Positions 18,633-27,087 of a DNA stretch of 64,000 bases are shown in pieces. A program made the position numbers and the translations under genes. The DNA is from Geomonas limicola. GTDB taxonomy: Bacteria > Desulfobacterota > Desulfuromonadia > Geobacterales > Geobacteraceae. The stretch's first letter is position 1, and every line of letters begins with the position of its first letter. The DNA lies in assembly GCF_014193675.1 (NCBI RefSeq), contig NZ_BLXZ01000001.1:865351-929350 (forward strand), read 5' to 3'. A model generated the notes under the pieces. The model worked only from the letters and a program-made list of their open reading frames with translations. It did not search any database and was not told the DNA's origin.

Positions 18633-19124
18633 ATGACCAGGGTGTACCTCGCCTCGCCGCTGGGCTTTTCCCCCGAAAACCGGGACTACCTCACCCGCAT
18701 CAAAGACCGGCTGGTGAGTCTAGGGATCGAGGTATTCGATCCCTGGGCACAGCCGCAATTCTCCGCAGAGCTGGAGAAGGCGTTCCAGGAAAAGGACCAC
18801 CAGGCGCGCGTTGCCGCCTTTGCCGGGCTTGCCCGTCGCATCGGCGTCTGCAACGAAGCGGGTATCCGGGAGGCCGACTACCTGCTTGCCGTCGTGGACG
18901 GGGCCGAGGTCGATTCGGGAACGGCAGCCGAGGTGGGCTTTGCCTGCGGGCTGGGGAAACGGTGCTACGGCCTGCGCACCGACCTGCGCGACAGCGGCGA
19001 TTTCGTCGGCATACCGGTAAACCTGCAACTACTCCACTTCATAGAGACCAGCGGTGGCCAGCTCTTTCGCAGCATCGCCGAGATCATACTCCCCGGATGT
19101 TTAGCCGAGGCCCCTCATGCCTGA
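18633..19124 (+). CDS. Nucleoside 2-deoxyribosyltransferase family protein
   Basis: 163 residues. The opening VYLASPLGFSP, then EADYLLAVVDG and DSGTAAEVGFACG match the Nuc_deoxyrib_tr fold, with the catalytic Glu in TAAEVGFA. Such enzymes swap bases on deoxyribonucleosides or hydrolyse them for salvage. AGGAG lies 6-7 nt before ATG. It overlaps the following histidine kinase gene by 8 nt and is divergent from the SRAP gene. Confidence 0.85.
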   Translation: MTRVYLASPLGFSPENRDYLTRIKDRLVSLGIEVFDPWAQPQFSAELEKAFQEKDHQARVAAFAGLARRIGVCNEAGIREADYLLAVVDGAEVDSGTAAEVGFACGLGKRCYGLRTDLRDSGDFVGIPVNLQLLHFIETSGGQLFRSIAEIILPGCLAEAPHA

Positions 19125-20160
19125 ACGCCACACGCCGGAAAAGATCGTCCTGATGTATGCGGTGACCGGGTGTCTCTGGATCCTCTTCTCCGACCGGGCA
19201 GTAATTTCACTGTTTCATGACCCGGAGACCGTGCTCTGGATCTCGCAGCTCAAGGGGTGGGGGTACGTCCTGGTCACCTCGCTGCTTTTGTACTGGCTCA
19301 TCAGGGGGTCCACCAGCCGGCTGCTGCACACCGAGGCGCTGCTCAGGCAGCAGGCGGAGGAACTGGAGGTCCGAGTCCAGGAACGCACCCAGGAACTATC
19401 CCAGGCACTGGGCGAGTTGCAGGTACAGACCGACGAACGGCTGCGCGTGGTGGAGGAGCTGCGGGAGAAAGAGCGCCTCCTGGCTCAACAAAGCCGCCAG
19501 GCCGCCATGGGAGAGATGATCGGCAACATCGCGCACCAATGGCGTCAGCCGCTCAACGCCTTGGGCCTCACCATCCAGCAGCTTCCGCTACTGCACCAGA
19601 CGGGGGAGTTCAACCAGCAGGTGCTCGAGGAGAACATCAATAAGGCGATGAAGCTCATCAAGCACATGTCGCGTACCATCGACGATTTCCGGGACTTCTT
19701 CAGCCCGGACAAGGAGATCACCGAGTTCCGGATCGACCAGGCGGTGCACAAGGCGATCGAACTGGTACGGGACAGCCTCCTGGAGCGTTCCATCACCGTC
19801 GAGGTGACCGGTACCGACGAACTTACCGCCAAGGGATACCCCAACGAGTACGCCCAGGTCCTGCTCAACCTCCTGGTAAACGCCCGCGACGCCTTCGACA
19901 GCAACCAGGTTCCGCAGCCGAAGATCATCATCTGCATGGAGCAAGCTGCGGAAAAGACCGTGGTGACGGTCACCGACAACGCCGGAGGGATTCCCGTCGC
20001 GATCCTCGACAACATCTTCGACCCCTACTTCTCCACCAAGGGGTTGCAGGGGACCGGCATCGGACTCTACATGTCGAAGGCCATCATCGAACGCAACATG
20101 CGGGGCACCTTGAGCGTGTCCAACACGGGCAGCGGCGCACAGTTCAGGATCGAAATATGA
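19117..20160 (+). CDS. Membrane sensor histidine kinase
   Basis: 347 residues. Two N-terminal hydrophobic segments (about 10-30 and 45-62) form a small membrane domain, followed by a coiled coil (75-125). The phosphoacceptor is His140 in NIAHQWRQPLN, and the ATPase domain has NLLVNARDAF, DNAGGIP and GTGIGLYMSK. No periplasmic sensor is seen, so it likely senses within the membrane or through partners. It overlaps the deoxyribosyltransferase gene by 8 nt. No response regulator is adjacent. Confidence 0.9.
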   Translation: MPERHTPEKIVLMYAVTGCLWILFSDRAVISLFHDPETVLWISQLKGWGYVLVTSLLLYWLIRGSTSRLLHTEALLRQQAEELEVRVQERTQELSQALGELQVQTDERLRVVEELREKERLLAQQSRQAAMGEMIGNIAHQWRQPLNALGLTIQQLPLLHQTGEFNQQVLEENINKAMKLIKHMSRTIDDFRDFFSPDKEITEFRIDQAVHKAIELVRDSLLERSITVEVTGTDELTAKGYPNEYAQVLLNLLVNARDAFDSNQVPQPKIIICMEQAAEKTVVTVTDNAGGIPVAILDNIFDPYFSTKGLQGTGIGLYMSKAIIERNMRGTLSVSNTGSGAQFRIEI

Positions 20161-20168
20161 AACCTTTT

Positions 20169-20393
20169 CTCACCGCAAAGACGCAAAGAGCGCAAAGAAA
20201 CCAGAAGGCTTAAGAACACTACGGCTTTTGCCGTAAAAAGGCACAAACGACACCAAAAAATCGGCTCTTACACGTTCGGCCTCCTGCATTAACGCAAGAG
20301 GCCGAACATGTTTGAGAGGTTTTCTTTGATGAATTTTGTGCCTTTTTGTAGCTGAAAAAGTTTTCTTAGCGCCCTTTGCGTCTTTGCGGTGAG
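20169..20393. repeat. Nested inverted-repeat element, about 225 bp
   Basis: Outer arms 20169-20200 and 20361-20393 are inverted copies of a CACCGCAAAGACGCAAAG-type sequence and match at about 31 of 33 positions. Inside are a second inverted pair (around 20235-20247 and 20334-20348) and a central perfect 10-bp hairpin (20274-20283 with 20298-20307). It lies between the convergent kinase and chemoreceptor genes and codes for nothing credible. The outer motif resembles dispersed intergenic repeats in other genomes. Confidence 0.75.
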
Positions 20394-20401
20394 CGGTTTT
20401 C

Positions 20402-22111
20402 CTACACCGTCAGCCCCGCCATCTTCTGCTGCAAGAGCTTGACCTGGTCAGAGAGTCCGGTCACCGCACCGTCCATGATCCGGTTCACCTCCACCGTGGT
20501 CTGCGACGATTCGCGGATGTTCTCCATTGCCCGCACGATCTGCTTGGTGCTCTCCGCTTCCTCTTCGCAGGCCCGACGCACGTTCCTGATCATCTGGGTG
20601 ATGTCTTCGGTTGCGTGCACGATGTGGCTGCTGGTGGCGGTCTGGGCCCGGGTGGTGCTGCGCACCTGCGCGGTGAAATCCTTCATCCGCTCCACCGCGG
20701 AGACGATCTGCTCGCTGCCGCGCCCCTGTTCGCGGGTCGCGCGCACGATCTGCCCCACCATTTCGGCCACCCGATCCATCGCCTGGCGCATGTTCTCGCT
20801 CAGTTTAGCCTGGTCCTCAGTGGTCTGGGCAATCTCGTTGACCCGCGGGGTCGACTCCTGCACGCCGTCCACGATCTTGCGCAGCGCCTCGCCGGAGCGC
20901 TGGGAGAGCAGTTCCCCTTCCGTGATGCGTTCCTCGGAGGCCTTGATCGCCGTGAGCACCGTCGTGGTTTCCTCCTGGCCCCCCTCGACGATCTCCGATA
21001 TCTCGCGGGTGGAACTGCTGGTGCGCCGCGCCAGTTCCTTGATCTCGTGGGCCACCACCGCGAACCCTTTCCCCTGCTCCCCCGCCTGGGCCGCGATGAT
21101 CGAGGCGTTCAGCGCCAAGAGGTTGGTCTGCTCGGCCACCTCGTCGATCACCAGGAGGATCTTCCCGATGTCCGCGGCGCGCAGGGAGAGGTTCTGCATC
21201 GCCTCGACCGTGGAGCGTGAGGAACGCCGGATTTCATCGATCCCCGAGATGGTCGCCGCGACCGCCTGGGCACCGCTTTGGGCATCCTGGCGGACGATCT
21301 CGGAGATCTTCGCGGCATGCACGGCGTTCTCTCCCACCTGCTTTATGGAGACGTCCAGTTCCGCCACCAGCGCCGACGCGGCGGTGGCCTCGCCGAGCAG
21401 GCTCTGGGCACTTCCGCCGATCTGCTTTTCGGCTGCGGTCATCTCGATGATCGAGGAGCTCACCTCCTCCACCGCCTCGGACAGGGTGTCGACGTGCTGG
21501 TTCACCTGCTCGATACTTGCCGACATCTCGAGGATCGCCGAGGCGTTATCGGTGGCGGACCCCGAGAGATCGTCCACCCACCTGGCGATCTGCTGCACCG
21601 ACTTGTCAATCTCGCCAACCGCCTGAGATGCCTCGGCAACCCCCTCGGACTGCAGTACGGCAGAGGTAAGCCCCTTCTTGGAGACCTCGTCGATGTCGGA
21701 AGCGATCTTCTGCAGTTCGCTGATGGACTGCGCGACCCGGCTCACCACTCCCGCCAGCTGTTCCATCATCACGTTGAAATTGCGGTGCAGTTTCCCGAAC
21801 TCGTCATCCGAGGCGGTGTCGAGTCGGCAGGTGAGGTCGCCCTCGGCCCCATGGTTCAAGGCATCCGCCAGGACCTTCACCCGCTTGGCGAGGTTTCGTG
21901 CGGCAAAGACCGCGAGGGCCGTGACAAAAAGCACCGCTTCGGCGACCATGGCCCAGAGGGTGCCCAAGGCATACCCTGCCGGTGCCGGCCCCGTGGCTGG
22001 CGCAGCGACCACCTGGTAGGCACAGTAGCTGCCGGCCAGGCCGACGATACAGCCGGCCGCCAGCGAGTAACGGATGACGTGATACCCGAAACGCAGATTG
22101 TTCTTTGCCAT
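20402..22111 (-). CDS. Methyl-accepting chemotaxis protein without periplasmic sensor domain
   Basis: 569 residues. Two closely spaced N-terminal hydrophobic helices (about 14-33 and 49-68) leave almost no periplasmic loop. A HAMP-like segment follows, then a long signalling coiled coil with the hairpin tip [33 protein letters not shown] split across residues about 345-380. It should signal to CheA/CheW; with no external domain it may sense membrane state or cytoplasmic cues. GAGG lies about 7 nt before ATG 22111. Confidence 0.9.
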   Translation of the reverse strand: MAKNNLRFGYHVIRYSLAAGCIVGLAGSYCAYQVVAAPATGPAPAGYALGTLWAMVAEAVLFVTALAVFAARNLAKRVKVLADALNHGAEGDLTCRLDTASDDEFGKLHRNFNVMMEQLAGVVSRVAQSISELQKIASDIDEVSKKGLTSAVLQSEGVAEASQAVGEIDKSVQQIARWVDDLSGSATDNASAILEMSASIEQVNQHVDTLSEAVEEVSSSIIEMTAAEKQIGGSAQSLLGEATAASALVAELDVSIKQVGENAVHAAKISEIVRQDAQSGAQAVAATISGIDEIRRSSRSTVEAMQNLSLRAADIGKILLVIDEVAEQTNLLALNASIIAAQAGEQGKGFAVVAHEIKELARRTSSSTREISEIVEGGQEETTTVLTAIKASEERITEGELLSQRSGEALRKIVDGVQESTPRVNEIAQTTEDQAKLSENMRQAMDRVAEMVGQIVRATREQGRGSEQIVSAVERMKDFTAQVRSTTRAQTATSSHIVHATEDITQMIRNVRRACEEEAESTKQIVRAMENIRESSQTTVEVNRIMDGAVTGLSDQVKLLQQKMAGLTV

Positions 22112-22329
22112 GCTGGTCCTCGGAGAACGACGTTGTTGACAACGGGACGCAAAAGCTTAAAGCGCCGTCATGGTACTCTCAGCGGAATTTACCTAATGAG
22201 AAGAAAAAAGCAAGAATAATCGAATGGCGTTCTATTCTTCCTACAGGGGAGAGGTGGGGCTGGGGGCTGAAGATCGGGAAAGGTGCGAGATGTTGCGTCC
22301 TTTGAGCGGTGTCCGGGGCACAAACAGGA

Positions 22330-22361
22330 GCGCGCCGCCCCCTAAAAAGGTGGCGGCGCGC
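22330..22361. other. 10-bp GC hairpin downstream of the permease gene
   Basis: GCGCGCCGCC (22330-22339) pairs with 22352-22361. No T-run follows on the minus strand, so it is a possible but imperfect terminator or mRNA end stabiliser for the amino-acid permease transcript. Confidence 0.45.
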
Positions 22362-22383
22362 ACGGGCAGGTTGGTGAGTGGTG

Positions 22384-23079
22384 CTAGATCGACTTGCGCC
22401 AGGCCAGGCGCTGCTCCAGCCAGCGCGAGAAGCTGGTGAAGGCGAAGCAGAGCACGAAGTAGACCGCGGCGATGAAGATGAAGATCTCGGTCGGATAGGA
22501 CATGGTCCGGTTGTTGACCTGGGTGCCGACGTGGGTCAGTTCGGAGACGCCGACGATGAAGGCGAGCGAGGTGTCCTTGATGAGCGAGACGAACTGGTTC
22601 ACGAAGGACGGGATCATGTTGCGCATCCCCTGGGGGAGGATGATGTAGAGCATGGTCTGCCACCCCTTGAGTCCGGTGGAGATGGCCGCCTCGGTCTGCC
22701 CCTTGGGAACCCCCATGATGCCGGCGCGCACGATCTGGGACATGTAGGCCGAGGTGAACACGGTGAGCCCCATGATGACGGTCTGGCTCTCCGGCACCGT
22801 CTTGCCCATGAGGGCCGGCAGCAGGAAGTACATCCAGAAGATCACCATCAAAAGCGGCAGGCCGCGGATGGTGTTGATGAACAGGTTCACCGGGTAGCGG
22901 ATCACCGCGTAGCGCGAGAGGCTCAAAAGCCCGAGGATCAGGCCGCCGAAGAAAGAGAGGATGCAGGAGACCACCGCGAGGTACATGGTGAGCCCGAGCC
23001 CGCCCAAGGGACCGTTCGGGTAGCGGCCGATCATGAAGTAGGTGAAGTTGTCGAGTATGACCTGAAAATCGAGATCCAT
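22384..23079 (-). CDS. Polar amino acid ABC transporter permease (GltK/GlnP type)
   Basis: 231 residues with about five transmembrane segments. The His/Glu/Gln-type permease features are the N-terminal GLTMYLAVVSCILSFFGG and the EAA loop EAAISTGLKGWQTMLYIILPQG. ATG 23079 has GGAGA 6 nt upstream and is preferred over an in-frame ATG 12 nt earlier. It is the third gene of a transporter set read from 24860 leftward. The substrate is likely glutamate, aspartate or glutamine by family. Confidence 0.9.
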   Translation of the reverse strand: MDLDFQVILDNFTYFMIGRYPNGPLGGLGLTMYLAVVSCILSFFGGLILGLLSLSRYAVIRYPVNLFINTIRGLPLLMVIFWMYFLLPALMGKTVPESQTVIMGLTVFTSAYMSQIVRAGIMGVPKGQTEAAISTGLKGWQTMLYIILPQGMRNMIPSFVNQFVSLIKDTSLAFIVGVSELTHVGTQVNNRTMSYPTEIFIFIAAVYFVLCFAFTSFSRWLEQRLAWRKSI

Positions 23080-23193
23080 GTGATTCTCCATTCGCCCGAG
23101 GCGAAGTTACGAGTTTAACGTTTCATCCTGCGGTGGCGCGTCCTCCCACCCGGGGGCGGGACGACCAAACCACTCAACGCCGTGTTCCGGCCG

Positions 23194-23898
23194 TTAGCTC
23201 CTCTGCGGGTTCAGCACCTTCTTGTTGTACAGGTCCATGAGAAAGGTGATGGAGACCGAAAGCGCAAGGTAGACCACGGTCGCCGCAGTGAAGGCCTCGA
23301 AGCCCTTGAACGAGTAGCTCTCTACCTGGCGGGCCTGGTAGGTGAGTTCCATGACGCCGATGGTCATGGCGAGCGAGGAGTTCTTGGCAAGGTTCAGAAA
23401 CTGGTTCACCAGGGGCGGGATGGTGATGCGCACCGCCTGGGGCAGGATGATGTACTGCATGGAGCGCAGGAAGGAGAACCCGGCGCTGCGGGCCGCCTCC
23501 ATCTGCTCCTTGGGGATGGAGAGGATGCCGCTGCGGATATCCTCGGCGATGAAGGCCGAGGTATAGATGATGAGCGCGATGGCAGCGGCCGCGAACTCGA
23601 AGTTGGTGTTGTTGAGCCACTCGTTGACCGCGGTGGGGAGTATCTTGTAGGAGCCGAAGTACCAGAAAAAGATCTGGATCAAAAGCGGCGTGTTCCTGAA
23701 GAACTCGAGGTACACCGAGGCGAGCCAGCGCAGCGGCTTGAAATTGCTCATCTTCAGGACGGCGATCACCAGGCCGAGCACAAAGGCGCCGACGATGCCG
23801 ACGGCGGAAAGCTCCAGGGTGATCTTGAGGCCGGACACCAGCCACTCGAAGTACTTGCCTGAGGTGATAATGGACCAATCGAAATGATACTTGAGCAC
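23194..23898 (-). CDS. Polar amino acid ABC transporter permease (GltJ type)
   Basis: 234 residues, the second membrane subunit: GLKITLELSAVGIVGAFVLG, RNTPLLIQIFFWYF and the EAA loop EAARSAGFSFLRSMQYIILP. The start is GTG 23898 with GAGG 5 nt upstream. A 114-nt gap separates it from the other permease and a 227-nt gap with a repeat array from the ATPase gene. Confidence 0.9.
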   Translation of the reverse strand: MLKYHFDWSIITSGKYFEWLVSGLKITLELSAVGIVGAFVLGLVIAVLKMSNFKPLRWLASVYLEFFRNTPLLIQIFFWYFGSYKILPTAVNEWLNNTNFEFAAAAIALIIYTSAFIAEDIRSGILSIPKEQMEAARSAGFSFLRSMQYIILPQAVRITIPPLVNQFLNLAKNSSLAMTIGVMELTYQARQVESYSFKGFEAFTAATVVYLALSVSITFLMDLYNKKVLNPQRS

Positions 23899-23964
23899 AC
23901 GAGCCTCACAGTGGTCGGATACCGCATGGCATAGCGCTGCGGTCCAACAAAGGTTGATCTAGAC

Positions 23965-23992
23965 ACGATTGACAATTGACGGTTGGCAATTG
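23965..23992. repeat. 7-bp tandem repeat, array D
   Basis: Units ACGATTG, ACAATTG, ACGGTTG, GCAATTG, then GCAACGA. It lies between the ATPase and permease genes of the amino-acid transporter, in the same orientation as array A. Confidence 0.65.
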
Positions 23993-24125
23993 GCAACGAA
24001 AGGGCTGGAGACCGCACAAACACCGGTTGTTCCAGCAAAAGCCGTTTTCTGACCTGCTCTTTGCGTCTAGTTATAACAGAACTTGGCAAACAGAAAACAG
24101 AGAAACTAAAACGGCTGCTTGTTTT

Positions 24126-24860
24126 TTAGTGCATCGGCGACAAGAGCTGCTTCAGGAACTGCTTGGCGCGGTCGTGCTGCGGGTTGAGGAAGAACTCCTC
24201 CGGCTGCGCCTCTTCCAGAATCACCCCGTGGTCCATGAACACCACCCGGTCCGCCACCTCGCGGGCAAAGCCCATCTCGTGGGTGACCACCACCATGGTC
24301 ATGCCGGTCTTGGCCAGATCCTGCATGACCTGGAGCACCTCGCCGATCATCTCCGGGTCGAGTGCCGAGGTCGGCTCGTCGAAGAGCATGATGCGCGGCT
24401 TCATGGCGAGGGCGCGGGCGATGGCCACACGCTGCTGCTGGCCGCCGGAGAGCTGGGTCGGGTAGGCGTCGCGCTTCATGGCGAGACCGACGCGCTCCAG
24501 AAGCTGCATCGCCTGCTCCTCGGCTTCCTTCTTCGGGGTCTTGCGGATCTTGGTGGGAGCCAGGGTGATGTTGGACAACACCGAGAGGTGCGGATAGAGG
24601 TTGAACTGCTGGAACACGAAGCCCACCTCGGCGCGCAGCCGGTTCAAGTCGGTCTTCTTGCTCAACAGATCCATGCCGTCCACGGTAAGGTGCCCTTCGT
24701 TGATCGGTTCCAGCTTGTTGATGGTCCTGATCAGGGTGGACTTGCCCGAACCGGAGGGGCCGCAGACTACCACCACTTCGCCTTGCTTGACGTGCAGGTT
24801 GACGTCGTTCAGCACGTGGAGGGTCTTGAACCATTTGTGGACGTTTTGGAACTGAATCAT
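24126..24860 (-). CDS. Polar amino acid ABC transporter ATPase (GlnQ/GltL type)
   Basis: 244 residues. Walker [10 protein letters not shown] near residue 34, Q-loop [14 protein letters not shown], signature [15 protein letters not shown], Walker [16 protein letters not shown] and the switch His in [14 protein letters not shown] are all intact. AAAGGAG lies 7 nt before ATG 24860. It is the first gene of the transporter. No binding-protein gene is adjacent, so the solute-binding subunit must be encoded elsewhere. A sigma-54 promoter candidate lies about 130-155 nt upstream. Confidence 0.94.
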   Translation of the reverse strand: MIQFQNVHKWFKTLHVLNDVNLHVKQGEVVVVCGPSGSGKSTLIRTINKLEPINEGHLTVDGMDLLSKKTDLNRLRAEVGFVFQQFNLYPHLSVLSNITLAPTKIRKTPKKEAEEQAMQLLERVGLAMKRDAYPTQLSGGQQQRVAIARALAMKPRIMLFDEPTSALDPEMIGEVLQVMQDLAKTGMTMVVVTHEMGFAREVADRVVFMDHGVILEEAQPEEFFLNPQHDRAKQFLKQLLSPMH

Positions 24861-25000
24861 CTGCTACTCCTTTTCCATAAAAGACACGGGGTGAATGATC
24901 TTGTGGTATGAACCGCGGCGTGGCCGGACCCGAGCGGGGCGCCCTGACGACAGGCGCCCGCTGCTCCGGGAAGCTGCTGAGAGGCGAAGGGAGGAGGTTC

Positions 25001-25016
25001 AGCAAATTCCGTGGCA
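25001..25016 (-). promoter_or_regulatory. Sigma-54 promoter candidate for the amino-acid ABC transporter
   Basis: Minus strand TGCCACGGAATTTGCT fits the -24/-12 consensus TGGCACG-N4-TTGCW at all conserved positions but one (the second G of GG). It points toward the ATPase gene starting at 24860 and would give a leader of about 130 nt. The sigma-54 response regulator is encoded next door. Confidence 0.6.
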
Positions 25017-25067
25017 ACCGGTACAACGCGGAGGAAGAAGTCTTCCTAAGAGCAAGGCGGGTGCCAA

Positions 25068-25260
25068 CGTGGCAGAATTGCCACAACTATGCTAACCCGT
25101 GGTGTTTACGGGAAATTCCCGCGGGGGAAAGGGTTATAACTTTTGGAAAGGACGACGCTACGGGAAGGTATAACTACTTGAAAGAATTGAAGGCACGAAG
25201 CGTTATAACAATTGTTATGGAGTTGCCAAAAGTTATACCCCCTTGAGCAACCCCTATAAC
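25068..25260. promoter_or_regulatory. Array of GTTATAAC-like sites, possible enhancer
   Basis: Five related 8-bp sites: GTTATAAC 25133-25140, GGTATAAC 25167-25174, GTTATAAC 25202-25209, GTTATACC 25232-25239 and CCTATAAC 25253-25260. A 14-bp palindrome ATAACAATTGTTAT covers 25205-25218, and an inverted repeat GTGGC-N6-GCCAC lies nearer the promoter around 25069-25084. They lie about 55 to 260 nt upstream of the sigma-54 promoter, the usual range for an activator's upstream sites. Another GTTATAAC is at 24070-24077. Confidence 0.5.
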
Positions 25261-25295
25261 CTTACCTGGTTAGCGCCTCTATCCGCTCGCAAAAG

Positions 25296-25395
25296 CTCCC
25301 CCTCCCCTTCAAGGGGAGGGTCGGGGTGGGGATGGGCATACTGGCAGGGAGTTGCTCCCCATCCCCCTCCTGTCATCCCCCTTGAAGGGGGAGGG
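25296..25395. repeat. GC-rich inverted repeat element, REP-like
   Basis: Two halves, each with a palindromic C-run/CTTCAAG/G-run core, are arranged in inverted orientation: the left half ends GGGGTGGGGATGGG and the right half begins CCCCATCCCCCTCC. It is noncoding and lies between the response-regulator stop and the GTTATAAC array. It appears related to the hairpins at 8328-8445. Confidence 0.65.
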
Positions 25396-25488
25396 ACGCA
25401 CTGGCGAAATACCAGCGCTCATCAGCCAACCGTAAGCTCGCCTGCTGCTGCCCGGGCAGGAGCCTGGAACGAGAGAGTGAAGCCCCCC

Positions 25489-26904
25489 CTACTCCTTGCG
25501 CAGCAGTTTGAGCCTCTTGCTGAGTGCCGGCTGCGAGATGCCCAAGATCCGGGAGGCGATGCTCTGGTTGTGCTCGCAGCGGCGCATAGCTTCGTTCACC
25601 AGCTGTTCCACGGCCTCGCCAAGCGTCGGCAGTTCGTCACAGCCGTAGAAGACGTTCTCACCGGATCCTGCGGCGCTGGGCGCCGGGCGCTCCCCCTGCT
25701 CTTCCATGGCATTGAGGAACGGTGTCATCGAAAGCATGCGCGAGTTGTGCACGCTCATGGCGTCGAACACCATGGAGCGCATCTCGCGCAGGTTTCCCGG
25801 GAAGCTGTAGGTGGAAAGCAGGGTGACCAGTTCCTTGGGGTACGAGGGAACCTTCTTGTCGAACAGGCGCGCCGCCTCCTCCAGGAAGTTATCCAGCAAC
25901 AGGGGGATGTCGTCCTTGCGCTCCCGCAGGGGGGGGATATGGACGTGATGGGCACGCAGGCGGTAGTAGAGGTCCTTGCGGAAACTGCCGGCCGCCCGCT
26001 TCTGGGCCAGGTCCTGGTGGGTCGCCACTACGATGCGCGCCTTCATCTGCTTGGGAATATCGCTCCCCAGCGGGTAGAACTCCCCCTCCTGCAACAGGCG
26101 CAACAGTTTCACCTGGCAGGAGAGCGACAGGTCCCCTATCTCGTCGAGGAACAGGGTGCCCTCCGCGGCCTGCTCCACCATGCCGCTGCGGGTTTCGTCC
26201 GCACCGGTGAAGGCCCCCTTTCGGTGCCCGAACAGGGTATCGGCGAAGACGCTGTCATCGAGCCCCGCCACGTTGACCGAAACCAGCGGACCGTCGCTGC
26301 GGCTCAGGTTGTGCACCGCTCGCGCCACCAACTCCTTCCCCACTCCGCTCTCGCCGGTGATCAGGATCGGCTGGGTGCTTTTCGCGACCGCCTCGATGTA
26401 CTGGAAGATGGAGCGCATCGCCTTGTTCTGGGTGACGATCTGGGCGAAGGCCTGCGGGCACTCCAGCCGGTCGTTCAGGAAGCGGCGGCGCATCTCCTTG
26501 TTCTCGCGCTGCAGTTCCTGCATCCGGATCGCGCGGCGCACCGCGTCGATTATCCGGTCCTCGTCGTCGGTCTTCACCAGGTAGTCGAAGGCGCCCAGGC
26601 GCATGCAGCGGACCGCCGTCTCCACCTGGTTCAGTCCCGACATGACCAGCACCGAGAGGTCGGGGTGCTCCTCGGCCAGCTTCGAGAGGAGCTCCTCGCC
26701 GGAGAGGTAGGGCATGGTGAGGTCCAGAAGGACCAGGCCGAAGTCCTGTTGTTCCAAAAGCGCCAGCACCTGACGGCTGTCACTTACCTGGGTGATATTG
26801 GTGATCCCGCCGGGCCCCTCCAGCGACATGGAGAGACTGCGCAGCCAGGGGGGCTCGTCGTCCACCAAAAGCACCCCGAACGCGGGATAGAGAGCTTCCT
26901 TCAT
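25489..26904 (-). CDS. Sigma-54-dependent response regulator (NtrC family)
   Basis: 471 residues: receiver domain (phospho-Asp61 in LLDLTMP, DD at 15-16), AAA+ domain with Walker A GESGVGKE, intact GAFTGA and Walker B LFLDEIGDLS, and a C-terminal Fis-type HTH (SIASRILGISQPALSKRLKLL). ATG 26904 has GAGGAG 8 nt upstream. The upstream gene is a histidine kinase with a solute-binding sensor, its probable partner. The nearby amino-acid transporter with a sigma-54 promoter is the likely target. Confidence 0.93.
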   Translation of the reverse strand: MKEALYPAFGVLLVDDEPPWLRSLSMSLEGPGGITNITQVSDSRQVLALLEQQDFGLVLLDLTMPYLSGEELLSKLAEEHPDLSVLVMSGLNQVETAVRCMRLGAFDYLVKTDDEDRIIDAVRRAIRMQELQRENKEMRRRFLNDRLECPQAFAQIVTQNKAMRSIFQYIEAVAKSTQPILITGESGVGKELVARAVHNLSRSDGPLVSVNVAGLDDSVFADTLFGHRKGAFTGADETRSGMVEQAAEGTLFLDEIGDLSLSCQVKLLRLLQEGEFYPLGSDIPKQMKARIVVATHQDLAQKRAAGSFRKDLYYRLRAHHVHIPPLRERKDDIPLLLDNFLEEAARLFDKKVPSYPKELVTLLSTYSFPGNLREMRSMVFDAMSVHNSRMLSMTPFLNAMEEQGERPAPSAAGSGENVFYGCDELPTLGEAVEQLVNEAMRRCEHNQSIASRILGISQPALSKRLKLLRKE

Positions 26905-26927
26905 CCTGATAACTCCTCGAGTTCTTG

Positions 26928-27075
26928 TGCCAGGAAGGCACGGGGGACACGGGAAAACCCCACATCGACGTCCCTGCCTTCGGCCTGAAAGGTCCTAAAA
27001 AAACTTCTGGTCGGTTATTTTGGTTCTGCCCAGCAGCCCGGAGTCCTGCTCCGTGCCCTCCGTGTCTCCGTGGCA
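26928..27075. repeat. Inverted-repeat element between kinase and regulator genes
   Basis: Arms 26928-26952 and 27051-27075 are inverted, imperfect copies (about 20 of 25 matching) of a CCGTGYCCYCCGTGYC-type sequence. They enclose about 100 nt without a gene. The kinase stop is at 27088 and the regulator start at 26904, so the element fills the whole gap of this operon. Confidence 0.6.
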
Positions 27076-27087
27076 AGGTTTCACCTA

